Assembly: GCA_965116565.1 (NCBI GenBank)
Contig: OZ220699.1
Span: forward strand, 434,001-498,000
DNA: 64,000 nt
Direction: 5' to 3'
From: Bin87 sp965116565
GTDB lineage: Bacteria > Chloroflexota > Dehalococcoidia > Lucifugimonadales > UBA3495
Shown: piece by piece, positions 42,921 through 51,739 of the stretch
Layout: every line of letters begins with the position of its first letter
How positions within the stretch are numbered: the first letter of the stretch is position 1
Made by a program: the position numbers and the translations under genes
Notes under the pieces: model-generated
What the model was told of the DNA's origin: nothing
Seen by the model: only the letters and a program-made list of their open reading frames with translations
Database searches by the model: none

Positions 42921-44413
42921 TGGCAAGCGAAACCCAGGCGCATCCGCCTGCGGCGGACCACGACCACGACTCCCACGAGCACGGCCATTTCGGGCCGGAG
43001 ATGTGGGTGATCCCCGAAGCGTCGGGGTTGGTGGCCGAGGTCAACGAGAAGCAGCGCGCACCATCGGGCATCTTCCGCATGGTACTGCTTGCCGGCGCGG
43101 CGCTGACCATTCTCGGCGTCGTCGGGTTTGTGCTGAAAGTCGCCACGGCAGGGTTCTCCGACCACCGGGCCTGGGGATTCTACGTAGCCACGTTCGCATT
43201 CGTGTTCACGCTGACGGCGTCGGCGCCGCTGGCGGCCTGCGCCTTCCGGTTCACCAAGAGCCACTGGCGGCGGCCCCTGTCGCGGATCGCCGAGATATTC
43301 TCGCTGGTCAGCATCGTCAACATTTTGCTGTTCATACCGGCGCTGATCGCGCTGCCCGACATCGGCGTGATGACCGAGGGCGGCGAGCAGATGGTGCGCC
43401 GGTCCATCTGGTTCCAGGAGTTGGTCAACCCGTCAGGCTGGCTGCTGGCTGGCATGATCGGCCTGTCGTTCTGCTCGGTGGCGATCCTGTGGCTGGCCGC
43501 GCTGCCGGACATGGCGCAAAGCCGGCACCTGGTAACGGGGTTCCGCGCATCGCTATACGGCCGGCTGGCCGGCGGCTGGTACGGCACCAAGCGCCAGTGG
43601 CAGGTACAGAAGGGCGGCCTGGCGATCCTGGGCGCGCTGTACTTCATGATGGTGGTGTTCGTGCAGTTCCTGGTGGTCAGCGACTTCGCGATGGCTATGA
43701 TACCCGGCTGGAAGGACTCGATCCTGCCGCCGTTCTACACGGTGATCAGCTTCCAGGGCGGCCTGGCGACGATCCTGCTGGTGGCGTACGTGATGCGGCG
43801 CTGGGGCGGATACCGCGACCTCATCGGCCAAGCCCCCTTCTGGGCGGCGAGCAAGGTGCTGCTGGGCCTGACCCTGCTGCACACCTACCACCTGTTCGCT
43901 TTCTTCATCACGTACTGGTACGGCCGGCTGGAGGTTGAGCAGGCGATCCTGAACTACCTGATGTTTGATTCGTACATCGGGATCTTCTGGGCGCAGTTGT
44001 TCTTCACGTTCTTCATACCGTTCCCGATCCTGGTGTCGAACCACGCCAGGCGTGAGGGCTGGGGCGCACCCCTGGCGGCCGTCTTCATCATCATCGGCCT
44101 GCTGCTGTGGCACATCCGGATATTCGCTGCGGCGTTCGGGGCCGCGCCGGCGGTTGAGGGAGGACTGTACTACCTGCCGTCCGACGCCTTCTCGTTCCCG
44201 GCGCTGCTGCTGCCAGTGCCTCCGGCGACGTTCCCCGACCTCTGGGACATCTTCATGATCCTGGGCGGCGTGGGAATAGTGCTGCTGGTATTCCGCATCG
44301 GCATGATGATGCTGCCGCCGCTGTCCCTTTGGGAAATGAAAGAGGGTTCCATGTACCAGCGGGTTGGCACGCTGATTCGCGGGCGCTACCTGGTGATGGC
44401 CAAACCCGAATAA
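42920..44413 (+). CDS. NrfD-family membrane subunit, probably the ActF-like quinol subunit
   Basis: A 497-residue membrane protein with about ten helices and a His/Asp-rich N-terminal stretch (HDHDSHEHGHF). It fits the NrfD/PsrC-like subunits of ACIII. Two such genes exist in this locus. The first differs from the canonical gene order and could be ActF or a second ActC; the exact label is uncertain. Start coupled to the iron-sulfur gene. Confidence 0.75.
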   Translation: MASETQAHPPAADHDHDSHEHGHFGPEMWVIPEASGLVAEVNEKQRAPSGIFRMVLLAGAALTILGVVGFVLKVATAGFSDHRAWGFYVATFAFVFTLTASAPLAACAFRFTKSHWRRPLSRIAEIFSLVSIVNILLFIPALIALPDIGVMTEGGEQMVRRSIWFQELVNPSGWLLAGMIGLSFCSVAILWLAALPDMAQSRHLVTGFRASLYGRLAGGWYGTKRQWQVQKGGLAILGALYFMMVVFVQFLVVSDFAMAMIPGWKDSILPPFYTVISFQGGLATILLVAYVMRRWGGYRDLIGQAPFWAASKVLLGLTLLHTYHLFAFFITYWYGRLEVEQAILNYLMFDSYIGIFWAQLFFTFFIPFPILVSNHARREGWGAPLAAVFIIIGLLLWHIRIFAAAFGAAPAVEGGLYYLPSDAFSFPALLLPVPPATFPDLWDIFMILGGVGIVLLVFRIGMMMLPPLSLWEMKEGSMYQRVGTLIRGRYLVMAKPE

Positions 44414-44587
44414 GACAACCGCCTTTCGCTCGACCCCGCCCGGGGCAGGAAAGGAACACCAAACAACTAAACTCGACACTCGACGCATCAAGACATGATC
44501 CGACAGAACAACATCCTGGATTCCCGCGCGCTGAAGGAGCATCTTGCGACTTTCGCGGGAACGATGGGGCCCAAAGAGTAAGGCAAA

Positions 44588-45976
44588 ATGCAGGAAGGCA
44601 AAGTCCTACCCGCAGCACAGATCAACCGGGACCTGCTGCGGTCCATACTGGAAACGCCGCGGTGGTTCTGGCCGGTGGTGTCCTTGCTGGGCGCGATTGT
44701 GCTGGCTGCAACAATCACCGTCGGGATCATGGTCAACACCGGCCTGGGCATCACCGGGTTGAACTACAAGGTGGTGTGGGGCTTCTTCATCACCAACTTC
44801 GTGTTCTGGATCGGTATCAGCCATGCCGGCGTGATGCTCTCCGCGATCCTGCGACTTGCCAAGGCCGAATGGCGCCGGCCCGCCACGCGCGCGGCCGAGG
44901 TGCTCACGATCTTCTCGCTGATGACGGCGATGATCATGCCGATCATCCACACGGGACGGCCGTGGCGCATCCTGTACTGGGCCTTCCCCTATGACTTCGC
45001 ACGCGGCATCTGGCCCAACATCCGCACGCCGCTGGTGTGGGACCCATCCGCCATTCTTACGTACCTCACGTCGTCGACGCTGTTCGTGATCATCGCGCTG
45101 GTTCCGGACTTTGCGGTGCTGCGCGACCGGACCACGGGCTGGCCCAAGATCGTGTACACCATGCTCGCCATGGGCTGGGAGGGCAACCCGCGGCAGTGGA
45201 AGCTGCAGATCATTGCGGGAGTCCTGCTCTCCGCGCTGATTCTGCCGGTGTTCGTGTCCGTGCACTCCATCGTGTCCTGGGACTTCGGAATGGCGGTGGC
45301 CATCAAGTCGTGGCACAGCACGGTGTTCGCGCCCTACTTCGTGGTGGGCGCGGTCCACTCCGGCGTGTCGGCGGTGGTGTTCGCCATGATCCTGCTGCGG
45401 TGGGCATACGGCTGGCAGGACTACATCAGGCACGAGCACATCGACGCGCTGGGCCGCCTGCTGATCGTGGTGGCCACCGGCTGGTTCTACTTCCTGGTGA
45501 TGGAGATCATCTTCGGCATCTACGGCCTGGAGGGCGACGAGCTGGCGGTGCGCGCGCTGCAGTTCCTGCCCGGCGAATACGGGGTTGCCTACAACGTCTG
45601 GATGATAGTTTTCGTCGGCATCACATATTTCCTGCCGGTCATCCTGTGGCTGCCCAAGGCGTGGCGGCGCAACCTGTGGATCATGTCGGCCGCGTGTATC
45701 TCGGTGAACGTGGGCATGTGGCTGGAGCGCTACCTGCTGTTCGTTCCCGGACAGGCCAACAAGCAGTTCCTGACCTTCACCTGGAACGACTACCTGCCCA
45801 GGTGGCCGGAGGCGCTGATCGTGGCCGCGACCTTCGCCTTCGTCTCCATGTTGATGCTGCTGTTCAGTCGGGTGTTCCCGCTGGTGCCGCTGTACGACAT
45901 CAAGGAAGGGGACATACTCAAGACGGAAATGCAGGTGGGCCGCCGCACGGTGCCGGCCACCTTCAGGGAAGACTAA
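44588..45976 (+). CDS. actC: ACIII ActC (NrfD-type quinol-oxidising membrane subunit)
   Basis: A 462-residue protein, ten membrane helices. TLLGAIVLAATIT-like helix 1, WGFFITNFVFWIGISHAGVM, LMTAMIMPIIHTGRPWRI and MSAACISVNVGMWLERYLLF are typical of ActC, including the polar residues around the menaquinol pocket. 173 bases after the other NrfD-type gene. Immediately followed by actD. Confidence 0.88.
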   Translation: MQEGKVLPAAQINRDLLRSILETPRWFWPVVSLLGAIVLAATITVGIMVNTGLGITGLNYKVVWGFFITNFVFWIGISHAGVMLSAILRLAKAEWRRPATRAAEVLTIFSLMTAMIMPIIHTGRPWRILYWAFPYDFARGIWPNIRTPLVWDPSAILTYLTSSTLFVIIALVPDFAVLRDRTTGWPKIVYTMLAMGWEGNPRQWKLQIIAGVLLSALILPVFVSVHSIVSWDFGMAVAIKSWHSTVFAPYFVVGAVHSGVSAVVFAMILLRWAYGWQDYIRHEHIDALGRLLIVVATGWFYFLVMEIIFGIYGLEGDELAVRALQFLPGEYGVAYNVWMIVFVGITYFLPVILWLPKAWRRNLWIMSAACISVNVGMWLERYLLFVPGQANKQFLTFTWNDYLPRWPEALIVAATFAFVSMLMLLFSRVFPLVPLYDIKEGDILKTEMQVGRRTVPATFRED

Positions 45977-45988
45977 GGGATTACCGCC

Positions 45989-46549
45989 ATGGCGATGCCA
46001 GGATTTTTGCAGCAGTTGCGGGACGCAATCTCCCCGCCCAGCACCAAGCAAGCCATACTGGGCCTGTTCCAGGATGCCGAGTCCGCCGCCACCGCCGGCG
46101 ACGCGCTCAAGGGTGCTGGCATTCCCGACACCGACTACGATTTTCTGACCGACTCCCCCTATCCCGAAGGGTCGTTGGGCGAGCGCGAGGAGAAGCACCG
46201 TCTGTATCTGTATCCATTCATTGGCGCGCTGCTGGGGCTGTCGTCCGGGATCATGATCACCGCGATGACGCAGGTGGCGTACCCGCTGGTAACCGGCGGC
46301 AAGCCCGTGCTGTCGTTGCCGCCCATGGCGATCGTTTGCTACGAAGGGACGATGCTGGGCGCGATCCTGTTCACGGTCATTGGCATCGTGTTCGAATCGC
46401 GATTGCCCAAGTTCCAGCTTGGCATTTACGACAACCGCATCACCCAGGGGCTGCTTGGATTGCGCGTAAAGGCGGAACCCGAGCAACGGTTCGAGGTGGT
46501 GCAGATTATGAACTCCGCTGGCGCGGTAGAAGTCAAAACGGACCAGTAA
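45989..46549 (+). CDS. actD: ACIII ActD (DUF3341-type), copy 1
   Basis: A 186-residue protein of the DUF3341 family. A soluble N-terminal region (AILGLFQDAESAATAGDALKGAG) is followed by two membrane helices (about 75-95 and 115-140) and a cytosolic tail. In ACIII ActD packs against ActC. 12 bases after actC. Confidence 0.85.
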   Translation: MAMPGFLQQLRDAISPPSTKQAILGLFQDAESAATAGDALKGAGIPDTDYDFLTDSPYPEGSLGEREEKHRLYLYPFIGALLGLSSGIMITAMTQVAYPLVTGGKPVLSLPPMAIVCYEGTMLGAILFTVIGIVFESRLPKFQLGIYDNRITQGLLGLRVKAEPEQRFEVVQIMNSAGAVEVKTDQ

Positions 46550-46570
46550 CGCAAAGAGCGGACCTATCGC

Positions 46571-47074
46571 ATGGCAAGGCAAGCAATCCTGGGACTGTTC
46601 GACGACGCATCGGCGGCGGCTGACGCCGGCGACGCGCTGAAATCGGCCGGAATCCCGGAATCAGACTACAACTTCCTCACCGACGTGCCCTACCCCGAGG
46701 GAGCGTTGGGCGAGGGCATGGAACGACACAGGCTGTACATGTGGACGCTGATCGGTGGACTGATCGGGCTGATCGTCTCGCTGGTGGTTGCCGAAATCAC
46801 CCCCATGGCCGTCCCCATGACCATCGATCCAAAGCCGATCCTGGCCATGCCGCCGCTGGCGGTGATCTGCTACACCGGCGCGCTGCTGGGAGCCATACTG
46901 TTTACGGTGATCGGCCTCGTGCTCGCGGTTCGCCCCAACGTGAGCCGGGGGCTGTCGGACGACCGGATCAGCCAGGGTATGATCGGAGTGCTGGTCAACG
47001 CGGGCGCCGAGCAGAGTCCGCAAGTAACGAATATTCTCAATGAAGCGGGCGCGGTGGACGTGACCTCCGCCTAG
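46571..47074 (+). CDS. actD: ACIII ActD (DUF3341-type), copy 2
   Basis: A 167-residue paralogue of the gene before it; both share AILGLF..A..AGDALK..GIP and the two-helix layout. The N-terminal leader of copy 1 is missing here. Most act operons hold a single actD, so this is a local duplication. Spacing of 21 bases suggests the same transcript. Confidence 0.85.
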   Translation: MARQAILGLFDDASAAADAGDALKSAGIPESDYNFLTDVPYPEGALGEGMERHRLYMWTLIGGLIGLIVSLVVAEITPMAVPMTIDPKPILAMPPLAVICYTGALLGAILFTVIGLVLAVRPNVSRGLSDDRISQGMIGVLVNAGAEQSPQVTNILNEAGAVDVTSA

Positions 47075-47121
47075 GCCCGATTATCCGGCGGGTTCACCCA
47101 ATTGCCAATCCGAAACCTGGA

Positions 47122-47673
47122 ATGAGAACTTTGATGACACGGACTAAACTGATGCGCGGGCGACTGCTGCCGTTGGTCGGGTTGGCCATCGTGGCCGGTT
47201 TGCTGGCCGTTGGGTGTTCGCAAGGTTCGTATCCGCTGGATATTTTCTACGAGATGCACTACCAGCCATCCTACAAGGCCCACGAGCCGCCGCGGCTGAG
47301 CCCGCCGGCGTCCGCGGTCCCGTGGTATGGGTCCACGCCGCCGGAATCAACATCCTTCGCCGGCTCGGGCAAGCATATCTTTGAGACCAACTGCGTCATG
47401 TGCCACGGCGCGACCGGGCAGGGCGACGGGCAGGTGCTCGGCCGCATGATCGTGGACTACGGCTACCAGACCACCGATGCGGCGCTGCTGAACCCCAACC
47501 TGACATCGGAGGCCGCCAAGAGCCTGGACCGGGACGGTTTGCGGGGAGCGGTGACCGGCGGGGTGAACGTGATGCCCCCGTTCAACAAGCTGCTGACCGA
47601 GAACCAGATTGAGCTGGTCCTGGACTACGTCGAGGACTGCATACAGGACGGCGATGCGGCGGCGTGCCAGTAG
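47122..47673 (+). CDS. actE: ACIII ActE monoheme cytochrome c lipoprotein
   Basis: A 183-residue lipoprotein: signal helix, lipobox LLAVGC (Cys32) and one CVMCH heme site with a distal Met in NVMPPFNKL. This fits ActE, the exit heme to the terminal oxidase or a soluble carrier. Last gene of the act cluster. CCGGCG-rich end before the toxin-antitoxin pair. Confidence 0.9.
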   Translation: MRTLMTRTKLMRGRLLPLVGLAIVAGLLAVGCSQGSYPLDIFYEMHYQPSYKAHEPPRLSPPASAVPWYGSTPPESTSFAGSGKHIFETNCVMCHGATGQGDGQVLGRMIVDYGYQTTDAALLNPNLTSEAAKSLDRDGLRGAVTGGVNVMPPFNKLLTENQIELVLDYVEDCIQDGDAAACQ

Positions 47674-47713
47674 CGCAATAGCCGGCACAACTCCCCGGCA
47701 AAGGGTCGATCAG

Positions 47714-47736
47714 AGTGTTACCATTACGGTAGCACT
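47714..47736. promoter_or_regulatory. Imperfect palindrome upstream of the PIN TA pair
   Basis: AGTGTTACC and GGTAGCACT around ATTAC (9-bp arms, one mismatch), 23 bases before the antitoxin start. Position and symmetry suit an operator for TA autoregulation. Confidence 0.5.
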
Positions 47737-47759
47737 CATTTTTATGGCGGGGCGCATCT

Positions 47760-47993
47760 ATGAAAGACACCATAGTAGTGACGGTTGATTCTGACGTAGC
47801 CGAAAAATACCGTTCGGCTTCGAAATCCGAGCGCCTCAAATTGGATTGGCTGGTCAACTTGCACTTGCGCAATCTGATGGGACCCAGGAAGTCCCTGGAA
47901 GAGCTGGAAGCATCTATGAACGAGATGAGCCGAAAGGCGCAGGAGCGAGGACTAACACCCGAAATTCTGCAATCCATACTGGACGACGAATAA
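47760..47993 (+). CDS. Antitoxin partner of the PIN toxin
   Basis: A 77-residue protein: KDTIVVTVDSDVAEKYRSAS, then a helical tail (LEELEASMNEMSRKAQERGLT). Looks like a short antitoxin with a beta-strand start followed by two helices. It precedes the PIN gene by six bases. The family is not named here because the DNA-binding part is weak. Confidence 0.6.
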   Translation: MKDTIVVTVDSDVAEKYRSASKSERLKLDWLVNLHLRNLMGPRKSLEELEASMNEMSRKAQERGLTPEILQSILDDE

Positions 47994-47999
47994 GCACGA

Positions 48000-48416
48000 A
48001 TGTTGCGGTGTGTGTTTGACACGAACAGTGTCGTCAGCGCGGCGCTGTTTGCCGATTCCGTGCCGGCGCGAGTTTTGATGCTGGCGTTGCGTTTGGGAGT
48101 CGTTTTGATGTCCCAAGATTTAGCTGACGAGTTGGCAGATGTGCTTGCCAGGCCGCGGTTCATTCGCTACAGCAGCGTGCAGGCGAGAAAGACGCTCCTG
48201 GATAACCTGATGCAGCAAGTGGAGTGGATGGAAATCACCGAACGGATACAAGCCTGCCGCGACCCTGAAGATGACAAAATCCTGGAGTTGGCCGTCAACG
48301 GTGAGGCCGACTACATCGTAACCGGCGATGATGACCTGCTGGCGATGAACCCCTTTCGCGGCATAGACATCGTGACGCCGGCCGGATTTTTGACAGTCGC
48401 TGCTGCCACTGATTGA
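48000..48416 (+). CDS. PIN-domain toxin (COG1569-like)
   Basis: A 138-residue RNase of the PIN_3 type. FDTNSVVSA (first Asp), DLADELADVL (Glu), DPEDDKILELA and DYIVTGDDDLL give the four acidic metal ligands. It forms a pair with the preceding small gene. Inserted between actE and ccmH; its TGA overlaps the ccmH start. Confidence 0.85.
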   Translation: MLRCVFDTNSVVSAALFADSVPARVLMLALRLGVVLMSQDLADELADVLARPRFIRYSSVQARKTLLDNLMQQVEWMEITERIQACRDPEDDKILELAVNGEADYIVTGDDDLLAMNPFRGIDIVTPAGFLTVAAATD

Positions 48417-48931
48417 TGATCAAGTCCGGTGCCGTTTTTGCCACGGTCATCGTGGCCTTCCTGTTGCTCGCAGGCCAAGTGTACGCCCAATCCGGCGAGA
48501 ACGCCGGCGCGTATGACGTAGCGGAAGCGCAGGCCATCGACCGGATGCTGATGTGCCCCGTCTGCCCCGCGCAGACCATCGACCAGACCGAGGTGCCGCT
48601 GGCGAAACAGATGCGCGCGCAGGTGCGCGAGTTGCTGTCGGAGGGCAAGACCAGGAAGGAAGTGCTGGCCTGGTTCTCCGCGCCGGAACGGTACGGTCCG
48701 GGCGTGCTTGCAGAGCCGCCGCGCTCAGGAATCTACCTGATTGCGTGGATCGTTCCAGGCGTGATGGTTGCGGTCGCGCTGGGAGGCGGCCTGTTGACCC
48801 TGCGGGCCATGCGCCGGCGGGACGGCGGCAGCGTGGCTGCCACGAGCGACTCCGACGATCTGCAGCCGTACCTCGCGGCGGTGGACCGGGAGCTGGCGCT
48901 GGATACCGAAGCGGAGCGGGACAATGGCTGA
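48416..48931 (+). CDS. ccmH: Cytochrome c maturation protein CcmH
   Basis: About 171 residues: N-terminal signal helix, LMCPVCPAQTIDQTE with the CPVC redox motif, VRELLSEGKTRKEVLAWF, then a membrane helix. CcmH reduces apocytochrome cysteines for heme attachment. The usual motif is LRCxxCQ; here the residue after the second Cys is Pro. ATG 48416 overlaps the PIN stop; the TTG at 48413 is an alternative. Confidence 0.9.
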   Translation: MIKSGAVFATVIVAFLLLAGQVYAQSGENAGAYDVAEAQAIDRMLMCPVCPAQTIDQTEVPLAKQMRAQVRELLSEGKTRKEVLAWFSAPERYGPGVLAEPPRSGIYLIAWIVPGVMVAVALGGGLLTLRAMRRRDGGSVAATSDSDDLQPYLAAVDRELALDTEAERDNG

Positions 48932-50906
48932 CCTCGGAGCGGCATGCCTGTGGATGGGGTTGGCGTTGGCCATTTACTCCACGTTTGCCTCGGTGCTGGG
49001 GCAGCTCCGGGGTTCGGTCGCGCTGCTGGACAGCAGCCGCAAGGCATCCTACGTGCTGGTGGTGGTCCTGTTGGTGTCCACGCTGTCGCTGGTGCAATCG
49101 TTCATCACGCGGGATTTCTCGCTGGCGTACGTGGCGGCGCACAGCAACATCGCCATGCCCAACATCTTCACGTGGGTGGCGTTCTACGCGGGCAACGAGG
49201 GATCCCTGCTCTACATCGCGTTCGCCCTGTCGGTGATGGCTGCGCTGGCGATCTGGCTGGCGCCGGCGTCCACGCGGCCCACGCTGCCGTGGACCGTCGC
49301 CATCCTGATGCTGATCGAGGTGTTCTTCCTGGCGGTGATGGCGTTCATGGCCAACCCCTTCCAGAAACTGCCGTTCCCGGTGCCCGACGGCCAGGGGATC
49401 AACCCGCTGCTGACGCACTTCGGGATGTTCTTCCACCCGCCGGCGCTGATGGCCGGGCTGGTGGGCATCAGCATACCGATGGCCTTTTCGCTGAGCAATC
49501 TGATCGGAGGCAAGGGCGGCGACGAATGGATTGACGCCGGACGCGCCTGGGGCGTTGGCATCTGGGCATTGCTGGCGTCCGGCTTGCTGTTGGGTTCGTG
49601 GTGGGCTTACACCATCCTCGGATGGGGAGGGTTCTGGTTCTGGGACCCGGTGGAGAACGCGGCGTTCATGCCGTGGATCGCCCTGACCGCGTTCATACAT
49701 TCGATCATGGTGCAGAAGCGGCGCGGCATGTTCCGGATGTGGAACATCGTGCTGATCAACATCGCCTTCGGGTTCGCGCTCTACGGGATGTTCATGAACC
49801 GGGGCGGGCCGGTTCCGTCGGTGCACTCATTCGGCGCGTCCACGCTGGGTTGGGTCTTCCTGCTGTTCCTGGGATTCGGCGTCATCGTGCCCATGGTGAT
49901 ATTCTTCTGGCGGTACGACCTGGTGCGGAGCGCGCAACGGCTGGATTCCATGCTGTCCCGAGAGGCAGCGTTCCTGATCAACAACCTGCTGCTGCTGGGC
50001 GTTGCGTTCGCCACGCTGTGGGGCACGGTGTATCCGCTGCTGTCGCGGCTGTTTGCTGAGCAGGAGATCACGGTCGCCCGGCCCTTCTACGACCAGGTCA
50101 ATGGGCCGTTGATGCTGGCGCTGGTGCTGCTCATGGGCGTCGGGCCGCTGCTGCCCTGGCGTCGGGCGAACCTGCAATCGCTGCGGCGGGCATTGCTGCT
50201 GCCGGGGACGGCGGCGTTGATAACGGCGGCCGCGCTGCTGGCGGTGGGGGTACGCCAGCCCTACGCGGTGGTCGGGTTCGGTCTGTGCGCGCTGGTCACC
50301 ACCAGCATCCTGATTGAGTGGACGCGGGGGACCATCGCGCGGCGGCGCAGCGTGGGCGACAATCCAGCGGTGGGGTTCCTTCGCCTGATCGCGGCCAACC
50401 GCCCCCGCTACGGCGGGTACGTGGTCCACCTGGCCGTGGTGATGGTGGCGTTGGGAGTGGTGGGGCAGTCGTTCTACGGCGTGCAGCGCGACGTGGTGAT
50501 GTTCCCCGGGGATGAGGTAACCGTCGGCGATTACCGCATGACCTACGTGGACACGACGACGTTGGCTTTTGCGGACCGCACCGAGTTCCGCACCACGGTT
50601 GAGGTGTACCACAACGGCGAGTTCCTGGAGGCGATGCACCCGCGGCGGACGTTCCATCCCGACCACAACATGGCGTCCACCCTGGCTGCCATACGCTCGA
50701 CGCCGGTGGAGGATTTCTACGTGGTGCCCAGCGAGAACCGGGAGGACGGCGCCGTGGGGTTCCGCATACTGGTGAACCCGCTGGTGTGGTGGATGTGGGT
50801 TGCGGGCCCGGTGCTGATCCTGGGCACAGTGATCGCGCTGTGGCCGTCCCGGGCGCCGGTGCGCCGTCCGGTGGTGGCGCCGGCTGCCGCCGGCTCTGCC
50901 GATTAG
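48924..50906 (+). CDS. ccmF: Heme lyase CcmF
   Basis: A 660-residue membrane protein with about 13-15 helices. The WWD domain is present as WGGFWFWDPVENAAFMPW, with conserved His residues in neighbouring loops. It attaches heme to CxxCH sites outside the cytoplasm. The start overlaps ccmH by eight bases. CcmA, B, C, D and E are not in the window. Confidence 0.95.
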   Translation: MADLGAACLWMGLALAIYSTFASVLGQLRGSVALLDSSRKASYVLVVVLLVSTLSLVQSFITRDFSLAYVAAHSNIAMPNIFTWVAFYAGNEGSLLYIAFALSVMAALAIWLAPASTRPTLPWTVAILMLIEVFFLAVMAFMANPFQKLPFPVPDGQGINPLLTHFGMFFHPPALMAGLVGISIPMAFSLSNLIGGKGGDEWIDAGRAWGVGIWALLASGLLLGSWWAYTILGWGGFWFWDPVENAAFMPWIALTAFIHSIMVQKRRGMFRMWNIVLINIAFGFALYGMFMNRGGPVPSVHSFGASTLGWVFLLFLGFGVIVPMVIFFWRYDLVRSAQRLDSMLSREAAFLINNLLLLGVAFATLWGTVYPLLSRLFAEQEITVARPFYDQVNGPLMLALVLLMGVGPLLPWRRANLQSLRRALLLPGTAALITAAALLAVGVRQPYAVVGFGLCALVTTSILIEWTRGTIARRRSVGDNPAVGFLRLIAANRPRYGGYVVHLAVVMVALGVVGQSFYGVQRDVVMFPGDEVTVGDYRMTYVDTTTLAFADRTEFRTTVEVYHNGEFLEAMHPRRTFHPDHNMASTLAAIRSTPVEDFYVVPSENREDGAVGFRILVNPLVWWMWVAGPVLILGTVIALWPSRAPVRRPVVAPAAAGSAD

Positions 50907-50916
50907 CCTGCCTGCC

Positions 50917-51213
50917 ATGCAGCTTGGCCTGGCGATCGCCATCGCCCTGCTGATAATTGCCGTGGTGGCGTGGCCCCTGGTGGTGCGACGGCGGAATGAA
51001 TCCGCGACGCCCGAGGTCGAATCCGCGCGCGAAGTTGACCATACCGTCGCGCTGAACTCCGTGTACGACGCCATCCGCACCCTGCAGACAGACTACAGGC
51101 TGGGACGGGTCAGCGACGACGACTACCAGGAGCAACTGGAGGAGTACCGGCGGCAGGCGGCGCGGATCCTGCGCGAGATGGACCGGGAAGGCGGACGGGC
51201 ACAGGATGGTTGA
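50917..51213 (+). CDS. CcmI-like short protein
   Basis: A 98-residue protein: one N-terminal helix, then ALNSVYDAIRTLQTDYRLGRVSDDDY, a pattern seen in the N-terminal part of CcmI/CycH. The TPR domain of full CcmI is missing, as in several non-proteobacterial ccm clusters. Ten bases after ccmF. Confidence 0.7.
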   Translation: MQLGLAIAIALLIIAVVAWPLVVRRRNESATPEVESAREVDHTVALNSVYDAIRTLQTDYRLGRVSDDDYQEQLEEYRRQAARILREMDREGGRAQDG

Positions 51214-51739
51214 CTCCACGGGAATCGCGGCCGCGGCCGAACCTGCGAGCGTCGCAGACATCGTGGAGGTGGTGTGGCTTCCGGCGCTGCTTGGCGTGGT
51301 CACGGCGGCGGCAACGTGGCTCATCTGGTACTATACCCATACGGTTTGTACTCTCGAGATCGCCGGTTTGACCGGTTGCAACCTGGGCTCTGTGGCCAAA
51401 TATGTCAACGTTGACGTATTTGGCAGGATGCTGACCTACGGCGGGCTGGTCGGCGGGATCGGAGGGTTCTGGCGGTACGACATGATTAGAAAAGAACGAG
51501 CCGCGCGCATCGCGGCACAGATGCAAGTGGCTGAACTACAAAAACAGCTGGAGGAAGCACGAGCGAAGAACGCTGCCATCCGCGAGGAGGAACGCCTGCA
51601 GGCCACAGAGGAACGCCGGTTGGCTGCAGAGGAACGCCGGCAAGAACGCCAAGCATTTCTGGCCGCTCTGACCGAGCTAACCGCTGAAATAGCCCACATG
51701 CGCCAACAGCGCAATGGCGGCAGCCACAACGGGCAGTGA
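51206..51739 (+). CDS. Membrane-anchored coiled-coil protein of the ccm cluster
   Basis: A 177-residue protein of unknown function. Two hydrophobic segments (about 20-42 and 72-90), with two Cys between them (VCTLEIAGLTGCN), and then a long coiled coil (95-165) with three EERR/EERL-type repeats. It overlaps ccmI-like by eight bases and the next gene by 26, so it is embedded in the operon. No family recognised. Confidence 0.55.
   Translation: MVDSTGIAAAAEPASVADIVEVVWLPALLGVVTAAATWLIWYYTHTVCTLEIAGLTGCNLGSVAKYVNVDVFGRMLTYGGLVGGIGGFWRYDMIRKERAARIAAQMQVAELQKQLEEARAKNAAIREEERLQATEERRLAAEERRQERQAFLAALTELTAEIAHMRQQRNGGSHNGQ

Noticed and set aside
44606..46582. 658-codon open frame opposite actC/actD
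   Set aside because: Shadow of the membrane protein genes; low-complexity Arg/His/Gln sequence without motifs.
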